From positions 434,001 to 498,000 of the forward strand of contig VTFK01000008.1 in the NCBI GenBank assembly GCA_009617715.1: DNA of 64,000 bases, in the 5' to 3' direction. This document shows, piece by piece, positions 55,441-64,000 of this stretch. The notes under the pieces are model-generated. The model saw only the letters and a list, made by a program, of their open reading frames with translations, searched no databases and had not been told where the DNA came from. The position numbers and the translations under genes were made by a program. Every line of letters begins with the position of its first letter. Within the stretch, counting starts at the first letter, position 1. This stretch comes from Plectrocnemia conspersa. Lineage: Eukaryota; Arthropoda; Insecta; Trichoptera; Polycentropodidae.

Positions 55441-57779
55441 CTAAATAGTTTTTTTTAATTTTGTATAAAAAAATATCAAACAAATATCAGGAACATTAAA
55501 AAACATTAACAATATAATATTACATACATCCATAAAAAAATATCAATTTATTATAGACAAATATTAACGCCACTATAATCATGATATCTATATGTTATGT
55601 ATAAATTATATAAATACATTAATTAAAATATCTAGAAAAAATATAAATAAAAACACAATGTAATATCTAATTAAACTTTCAAAGTTTGCCTCTCTTTATT
55701 GCACACCACGACGAAAAATTCGTAGAGCATCTTGTATCTAACTAACCCTGTTATTTTTTATGGGTATCCGGTTATTTTAATGGCAATATAATATTTGACT
55801 TCTTCATATAAATTATACATATGATATATCTTACGCAATTTTCAAGATACAAAATTCTCCGGCTATTTTTTTATTTTTCAAAACCCATTTAGAGATCAAG
55901 TGCGTAGTAAGAGCGGTGTATCGAAATGGAACAGGAAATCCCAATTTAACAATTCGATAGTATTGTTTCATAATGTTAGTTCTATGACACATTTCGTTAC
56001 GGCATTTGCCGTTCAACAACAAAAAAAAAATGGGAGTATTTTCATAAAATACTCACGGTGTACTCGGAAGACGGTTGTACATCAAAAAACGGCATTTAAA
56101 TATATTGTTATTATTTACCGTCAATGATTTATGATCATTAGTCTTTAACGTTTATTATCCATCGGTTGATGGATAGCTCTCTAGCAAGAGATGTGAACAT
56201 TTTTTTTTTTTTAAATAATCAAATACAATTTTGATATTAATTAAACAGAATAAATTATTAGATAAGGTAATTAATATTTATTGTCGATTAAAAAAAAAAA
56301 AAAAAAAATATTTATTTTTCATTTTTGGAAATATTAAAAGAACAAATTCTGCTTGTACAATTAGGTGATTCATAAATATTTGACAATGACCGATACTTCA
56401 TAGTTTCTAGTAATCCCTTGACTCATAGAAGTAACATATTTTTGCTGTAAACAATATATTGGCACGAATGAGTCCTTTCACGTTATCCCACGCTCACAGA
56501 CAAAAGCAAAACAAAAAGGGTGATTCTGAAATATTTCTTTGCAATTTTTTTTTCCGTTTTACTTTGGTTTCATCACAAAATTGAATCTTGTCTGTAGACT
56601 TTAAAATTTATGTATTGTATTTTTTTTTAGATACAACTATATACAAATTACATTATTTTAATGTACGGTGTAAAAGTTATCAAATTATTTATCCATGATT
56701 CTACGAATATTATCACAATGGAAAAAAATACATTCATAATTTAAAACCATAGTAACGTCAATTGTGATTTTCTTATAATTTAATAAAATATAACAAAAAG
56801 ATTATAAAAAATGGAAAAGGTTAATTAAAATATATTTGATTACTAAAATGTGCCGTTTTATTATAAAATGTGAAAAAATCTTATCGCCAAAAAAATGTCC
56901 CATATTTATATATCCTGAATCTGGTCACTCTATCTTATCTCTCACTCACTCTCGTCACTTAACACACGAATGAGCGAGAGGCACCGTACGCGACTGGTAC
57001 GAATGCATATGTATTAAAAGTGTCTCGTCACAGGGGAACTAAACTCAACTTTTATATTTACGTACATATATATTGTTTTACAGTTATATTTCTCACTGAA
57101 ATATTTTTTAAGGACTATTCTTAGATTGCATTTTAGTATGAGAAATAAAAAAGGATTTAAGTCAATAAATTATTTTTAATTTAATTTTAAACAGAGATTT
57201 ATTTATTTTACGAAGAAAAAAAAAACTTTTGGAAATTAAATATATTTTAATGAACCTTTACTATTTTTTATAACCTCTTCGTTTTCGCGCTCAAAAATTC
57301 ACGTCAAAAGCAATAAAATCGTGGTGGCGCCGTCGCAGTGGTAACGCTTGGTAACGAGCATTTATTAAAATACTATGAATTCTAATTAAATTAAAATAAT
57401 AAAAAAAACAATCACTTTCGCCCACCCCTGGAAAAATCTGAAATGACGTTCCTGCATTAATACTACAGCGGCCAAAACATTTTTTTGTACATTTATTTTT
57501 TTCACATAAATTTTCAACGTTCAATGGAAGTTGATTAATAGATTTTTACTGTTGCATGTTTTATGTCACATGGAATCCACAAATATGTATGTGGATATTC
57601 ATTTTTTTATTTATTTAATTTAAATTAAAGACCATCGTGATTAGGGGTGCAAAAAACCGTCCGAAAGAATATAAATTGTTTTAAGTTTATTACAAATCAA
57701 AAACTGATTAACTGATTCTAACTGACCTCAGAATATAAATATATTTTTATTTGATGTATTTCATTAATTATGAAAAATA
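55441..57779. other. AT-rich DNA, no gene seen
   Basis: Contains poly-A and poly-T runs (such as 56,290-56,308) and a short GC-richer patch at about 56,930-57,010 with gagcgag/ctcactc motifs. No coding, RNA or clear repeat feature was recognised. Confidence 0.45.
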
Positions 57780-58565
57780 CCAATTTAATGCCCACCTCTG
57801 AACCTTTTTCAGCAGCTGACTTCAAGTTGTATCTCGGCATTAACCTGGTGGATGTTGGTTTTTAAGTGCCCTCGTGTTTCGGGTTTGTCGACGTAGACAT
57901 GACTCTTAGTGTAGCCCTACAAAAAAATCTTGGCGACTCTCATGTTGTATTATTCGAATCTGTTCTGATTTTTACTAACATGTTGCTTCCAATTCAATCT
58001 TGAAATATGGTGTAATCCGAGATATTGTGCTAATTCTGATTGTGAAATTTGTACCCCATCGAGGAAATTTTTTAGGTTGCTAATTAATATATTGACGCAA
58101 ATTATCTATAACATGGGTTAATTTTAATTTTTGGGCATGATTCTTAAATTATTATTTATTAGATAATTTTGTTTTTTAAGTGCCTATAGTGATACAAATA
58201 TTCTGATAAATGTTTTTCCTGTTGTTAGTAGCAGTATAAAGTAGATACAAAATAGGTTAAATTGAAGACCTTACAGTTAAGACCTTATCAAGAGTCTATA
58301 TTGTCAATTTAAGCTTATTAAGAGCTTGTGGTTCATCAAGAAATACAGCTAGGCAATATTTTTTTCAAATGCCAATTTTTTTAATCTCTCGATGCACTTT
58401 TGCACGCATGGAGTATTAATCACTGAATCCAAATTTAAAAGCGGCTAAATTACTTAAAGGCTTCAATATAATTTTCTTGAACAATTTGCAGATGGTAGGC
58501 AATAAGAATATCGGTCTATATGATATCACCTTCTCAGTTAATTTGTCTGGTGTTTTTATTATAAT
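57780..58565 (-). mobile_element. Heavily decayed Jockey-like LINE, reverse transcriptase fragments
   Basis: Minus-strand translation gives TPDKLTEKVISYRPIFLLPT then ICKLFKKIILKPL (about 58,555-58,460), the RT SYRPISLLPxxxKLFEK motif. It is followed by FGFSD, then YCLAVFLDEPQAL (about 58,360-58,325), which corresponds to VFLDxxxAFD. Further on, SELAQYLGLHHISRLNWKQH (about 58,045-57,990) corresponds to the YLGL-x(5)-L-x-WK-x-H thumb motif. The catalytic F/YADD box was not found. Many stops and shifts. Confidence 0.75.
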
Positions 58566-59399
58566 TATTTATACAATCTTGGAGCTTAATTTATGCACAT
58601 ATTTGAGGCGGAAGGCATTATGACTGCTTTTTGTAGTAATTTTATAAGCAGGCCTGTTGAAATTAAAATTATTTCAGGAACCTAATTGATGAATAAATTT
58701 ATTATATTTATTAGCATATTTTGTGCGTATGTTTTCCATTAACAATGATGAAAAAATGAGCATTGATCCAAGATTTGTATATATATATATATATATATAT
58801 TTTACACCAATAAAAATAATATGTATACATCTATTAAAATATAAATAGAACAATGACAAACAAACTATTTTTTATAATATAGTTTTTCTTAAATAATTCG
58901 GGAACTGTTATAAATTAATTAAGAACAGCCCTGTTATAAATTATATTTTACATCGTAAAATTTTTTTTTTATTTTTACATGTAACATGTTATCTTTTAAT
59001 TATTCTCTATTTTTATATTCACAAATGCAAGTAATTCGTTCTATAACTACATACAAAGTACCTATTCTACTATACCCACTCGGATTTCTATATGAATATT
59101 GTTCTTTAGCTCAGAAAGAGAACGAGGTATATTGACAAACACTCGTTTTTAAATATCTCCACAAATATAAATCTAAAATTGTGAGATCAATAGTACGCGA
59201 TGCACAATAAAAGATTTTCCAGATTTTCTATAAACATTTTTTTTAAACATTAAAACAGTTTATGACCAACAATTACTTTAACTCTATATTTTATAATTTA
59301 TGTTTTTCACCCATTGGTTTACAATTTTTTTTTTGTTCTACACTACATTATCACTAATAGTACAATAAATGAGTTTCAGTAATGATAACTAAAACATTT

Positions 59400-59700
59400 C
59401 GAAGGACTTAGTCCTCTTGAGCCACCTTTTTAAGTAGTTCACATTGAGGAGTTTGCTGCCTCGATGTTGACGTGCTGTTAGAGCCTCATTTTATGTTTAG
59501 CAAAAAAAAATATTTTATAGCACTGTTGACGTCTTAGACACCTTTTTTAATTATTTAAATGTGCCACTGCTTGGAACATCCCCAAAGTTGTTTGCCGTAG
59601 ACCCAAAATCTTTTCAGGATTTAAATATATATATATTGATTATGTTGTATATTAATAGTTTGGAGCTTCTTCCCATAAGTCAATATAGCTTTTAATATTT
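59400..59700 (-). mobile_element. Decayed LINE C-terminal fragment
   Basis: Minus-strand frames give KAILTYGKKL (about 59,690), VYGKQLWGCSKQWHI (about 59,605-59,560) and NVNYLKRWLKRTKSF (about 59,450-59,405), in the order of the Jockey-type ORF2 C-terminus (TYG-x-QLWG ... RRLKR). It is upstream in minus orientation of a fragment carrying an earlier part of ORF2, so it is a separate copy or the result of a rearrangement. Confidence 0.6.
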
Positions 59701-60179
59701 TTTCAAGTTCTTCTTTTTCATTTTTTATAAAATATGGTTACTTTTAGTACTGCTAAACTTTTTACAAAAATAAAAAAGTTGATTACGCTTACTCGTAACA
59801 TAGCTGTCATTCTATTTTTATTTCTTTTGCTAACATCAGGTTTACGTAAATAAAACTAACTCTAATTATAAATTAGGAAACGCTACTATGATACAGTAAA
59901 ATATACATATGTAGTCGATATCACATATAAACGTGCCTGTTACGGCGTGTAATTCAGTTATGGAATGCATAAAGGCATATGAAAAAAAAACACCACACAA
60001 CCAAAACCGATCCCAAATCGGCAAAACCCTTTTAGGTCACATTTGCAGCGTCGGAACTGGAACGCACCTCTTTGTGAGAGTACCCCAACCCCACCCATAC
60101 ACAAGGTATTCATTTATTTTAATCCATAACTCATCAAACGATGTAAACGGCGAAATCATTCATTTGTAATTAATGCACC

Positions 60180-60420
60180 CTCTGTATGCTGAACATCCGG
60201 CGGGGGGAGAGGGCGAGTGGCGGGGGAGGGGGTAGATAGGAACAGGAGGGCTAGCCCTCTCTCTGGAAGTGTGCGAGATGTGCTGAAAGCGCTTTAGGGT
60301 TCACAGACCAAAGGCTTTCACGGCGGTGAGAAGGTGGGACCGCGTTTGTAACTCCGCTAAATCTGGGCCTACACCCACGCCCGAAAACCACCCTCAACCG
60401 CCCACTCAGTCCGTGTTGCC
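60180..60420. other. G-rich island with quadruplex-like runs
   Basis: Between 60,200 and 60,230 are runs of 6, 3, 5 and 5 G (ggcggggggagagggcga, then ggcgggggaggggg), and gagggctagccctc at about 60,247 is a 14-bp palindrome. The island is otherwise unique, without coding evidence. It may be regulatory. Confidence 0.4.
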
Positions 60421-60589
60421 TTATGATGATTTTTCTGCTGTTATTGCTATCATTTGCACGGTGATGCGTTTTGGGTAATGTGACACGTGTGCGATTATCA
60501 GTCTGGTTTATTTATCGAGACGGTTGTTAACACGCTAGTGATTTGTAAACCTTTAGCGTATATTTTGTAGAATTATTATAGTCATTATA

Positions 60590-60728
60590 TACAGTAGTAT
60601 AAGTCATCGACTTATACCTGAAAGTATTAGATTCTAATCTCACATGGACCTTAATGTTTTTTTAATTGTTTTGGGAGCTCGAAATTATTCATTAGATTTT
60701 CTCAGATTTTTCTAAAATCACAGATGAA
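60590..60728 (+). repeat. tRNA-derived SINE (family A), copy 4
   Basis: Begins gtagtataagtcatcgactt, then acctgaaag, a B-box-like agattctaatctc, and acatggaccttaatgttttt. A tail with tctaaaatcacagatgaat follows. The central part is diverged, with the gatcgatcatca block lost. Confidence 0.65.
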
Positions 60729-60729
60729 T

Positions 60730-63700
60730 AATTGAGTTATATCGTGCATAGTGACATAATTATTAATCATTATAATAGTCTCTAGATGATAAAATATGTC
60801 ACTGATTTTACAGATTTTATTTCATTCAGGGGTCTCACTACTTACTTGATAGTTAATAATTGTGTATACCCCATCGTAACGCGTCATATTGCAAATAAAT
60901 AAAAACAAACATTTTTCGCGCTAGATATATTTTTAAGAGCTTCAAGAATTTCTTATTAATTTTTCAGACAAACGATTAATTTTGAAAAAATATTTACACC
61001 TTTGAATTGATAGTTATTAATCTATTATCATATCACTTTTTACAAGTGCAGGTATATTTAAACAACAATAAATAAATATTTATCTTAGAGTTAACAAATA
61101 ACAGTTATGCGTAAACTAAATATGTATTAGCTAATAATTTAAAATCAATACAAAACTGTTTATTATAAGCTCTAAAGAAGTATTAGTTTATATTTTAATA
61201 TATGCAATAATCATTATAATTTCTTAAACAACATAAAAGTTGTATACATTGTTACAGAAATATATTATTGATTTAATAGTCAATAATAGTATATTTTTTA
61301 TTTTATTGATTTGATTGATGCTGTGAATTGCAGCATGTTATTTTCACCCAATTAAAAACATAATGAGCTAATAATAAGCTTTTAGTTATTTTTTTGAGTT
61401 TTTAAAATAAAAATTGATTTCAAGTGGGTTATCACAGTAAAATTAAAGTTTGTTATGAAACGTGGTTGTTAATAAAGGCATTGAATACATTGATTGAGAC
61501 AACGTGTTTGACTTATTTATTAGCAAGAATTGCTTTATTTATAAATTTCATCGGCTTCTAAAGATTTGCCATTTTGTTTCAAACTGATTTTATTACAAAT
61601 GCACATTGCCTTCGTCATGATAATAAATAAAGTAATGAGAAATGTAGTAGTTTAATTTTAAATGTAGCAGATGAAAATATTTATACAAAAATATAGGCTG
61701 TAGTGAAGTGCGAAAAATAAAAGCGGTTTAAATTTAACCTATAAGCACAAAGTTAATAGAAAATATATAGTATATATACCGTTTTGAATATAAAATATAA
61801 GTCATTTCAGCAATGTTATCAATTAAAATAAAGTACTTGAATAGAACGTTACGTAACTATTTTTTTTATATTATTTACAGTATTATCAATTTATGCGATA
61901 TCAGAGCTCAAAAATATATTTTAAAAGATAAAATAAAAACATTTTTATCCAAATATTATTATATATTTTTACCCTAAAGTCATTTTTATATGTCAATAAA
62001 GTACATACGCACATTCACCCAGCACTCTCCCCTTATTCGTACGTTGTCGTCTTCTTATCTCATTATTATACACATTTTTCAGCTGCTGAAAATGTACCAA
62101 ATATTTATATTTAAACATAAAACGTAAATATGATATATATAAAAAACAATTTCAAAATAATATTGTAAAAAATATTTATTTAGAAAAAAATATAATGGAC
62201 GCATTTTCTACCCCTGGAATTGGCAAACGTGTGGGTAAATGCGCGCATTATTATTTATAATGCTCAATATATTTGCTAGCTGTCAGTGCCAAGTTTTTTT
62301 AAGAGAGTCCCCTCGACATTTTTTACACAAGGAAATTTAGAAACGGATGGGAAGGAAGAGGAGATATTATAAGACAAGGAATCGAATCGGAATACGAAAA
62401 ATCTCGACATCATTTGATGTTTCTCTTTCTATATATAATATAGCATAAAATTTTACTCTGATAGAGATAGCTGTAGTATATAAATATAATTAATATTAAA
62501 GTATTAATTATTAATATTTGTGACTCGCATACTTATTAAAATAATTTTGGGGTACACGTTTTTTATGTAATATCTATATAGCGATTTTATTTACTTATAT
62601 TATCTATAATCGTTTGTCATATTACCAAAAATAGTTAAGTGGAAGATTTTTCTATGGCAAAATAATTATAATTATTGCATGAAAGCATATTTTAAATCAA
62701 TCAAATATTAACAGTTTAGTTTTTTATATTTTTACATATAAATGATATTCTTTCTCACAATTGATTTTCGTCTCGCTATTTAATTGTACAGCCGTAGTTT
62801 TGTGGAAGTCTGTGTTCTCTTTTCTCATGTTCCATCATAATTTTTCAATGTAATTTAAGAGCTATTTTACTCGATTCAGCTATTAATATTTTTCAGATAA
62901 CGTCAGCTTCATTAAAAATAGTTTAAAAAAACAACTTGAGTCATTTAAGACGTGCCAAACCATTCTTCTTTTCAATAAAATACTTATGATTGTTATTCGT
63001 AAAAATAATGAATCACTTATTTGCAAATGCAATAAATAAATTTTGTTTAATTTTTACTGTTTTTTCCATGTAAAATAAATTTCAATTTAGTTCTAGTAAT
63101 AGTATAGTTATTTAGTTTATTTAAATGTACTATTGTTGTAGGTAGTTTCAAAGGATAGAAAAAAGTCGTAGTCGCCATAGCTTGGACCACTTTCACGCGT
63201 CTAGGTGTCATTCCTTCATATTTAGAGGAGCATTCTCTCCCCCGTCTGCCCCTTTTATTCCATTTGCCCGCCTATTGTCATGTTATCTTCGGGCGGAAGT
63301 CGGGAAATAGGGAGACCAAGGGCTGGCGCCAACCCTCTTACACCCCCTACGCTTAACCGTGAAAGAGCGGGACGCGAACTACGACGGGCCTACGAAAAAT
63401 TCAATGGAATTTTCGCATCCATTCTTTTTCTGCAACTTAAAATTGACTCTTTCGAATAAGGACGTTGATATTGATTTTCAAATTTCGGCAAGAAAATTGC
63501 TTTGCGTGTAAGCACACACGTATACGTATTGAGATATGTATAAATAGTATGCAATAAAAAAGTTGATTTGGAATGGGAGAAATAATTTAAGTACGCATCA
63601 TTTTTCTAGTTTGAGATTAATAATATTTTAGATCAATTTTGATAATTTATAAGCTCAAGGTAAGAATATGAGTAAATATTTACAAATATAAATAGTTGAA

Positions 63701-64000
63701 TGTGTTGATTGTTTTTGCTTTCTGAAAACATCTTTATTGATTGTGGTCCAATGTAATTGAATATCAATAAAACGATAGCGAAGTTAGCAAACATTTATAG
63801 AAGGATAACTAGCTTTTCAATATCATTATATATAAAGTTAAGTTAAGACTTGTATATTATATTTTTTTATTTATAAAACTACATAATATATAATTATTTT
63901 ATTTTTAATTAATACTTTGACAAAATAGTCAAAAACATATTAAATCGATTATAAAGTTTTATATTATATTAACTTTAAAATAAATTCTAACCTCTAGATT
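60730..64000. other. AT-rich DNA, no gene seen
   Basis: No repeat family or gene was recognised. A GC-richer unique island lies at about 63,150-63,520 (ctctcccccgtctgcccctt and neighbouring sequence), comparable with the other islands in the window and possibly regulatory. Confidence 0.45.

Overview
The window is AT-rich eukaryotic DNA, most likely from an insect. It has long introns with GT-AG splice sites, an exon-split immunoglobulin-domain gene, Jockey-type LINEs, tRNA-derived SINEs, and hAT-, piggyBac- and Tigger-like DNA transposons. No operons, ribosome-binding sites, CRISPR arrays, rRNA or intact tRNA genes were seen. The insect assignment is inferred from transposon types and base composition; no species was recognised.

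One real protein-coding gene can be supported, on the minus strand. Four of its exons were found: A 41377-42047, B 16890-17064, C 16577-16798 and D 14669-14791. Their splice phases agree (A to B phase 0, B to C phase 1, C to D phase 1) and together they encode about 397 residues: a disordered, acidic N-terminal stretch followed by two tandem Ig domains. The first exon with the start codon (probably carrying a signal peptide) should lie above 42,047, and the remaining 3' exons below 14,669; neither was found. A 24.3-kb intron splits the first Ig domain. A CpG-rich segment at 54.7-55.3 kb is a speculative promoter candidate.

Nearly everything else is intron or flanking DNA colonised by repeats. 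0-14.6 kb: AT-rich DNA with a GCCAT cluster, a (TA)n tract, one dispersed repeat family in two inverted copies, and a Tigger-like remnant. 17-41 kb (inside the large intron): a SINE, an hAT remnant cut by a decayed Jockey LINE, an hAT-like MITE, a tRNA-like SINE head, two further dispersed repeat families, and a TTAA-flanked element containing ~180-bp tandem units. 42-50 kb: a second, related TTAA element, a full-length SINE, a 2.3-kb DNA transposon with ~280-bp terminal inverted repeats and a decayed gene, and a 5'-truncated LINE inserted inside a SINE. 50-64 kb: a 192-bp hAT MITE with a perfect 8-bp target duplication, a CpG-rich island, two decayed minus-strand LINE fragments, another SINE copy, and unique GC-richer islands.

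No undescribed cellular system was identified. The most useful observations are the reconstructed Ig gene, the long-TIR transposon with nuclear-receptor-like DR1 sites in both ends, the nested LINE-in-SINE insertion, and the satellite-like tandem units within the TTAA element.
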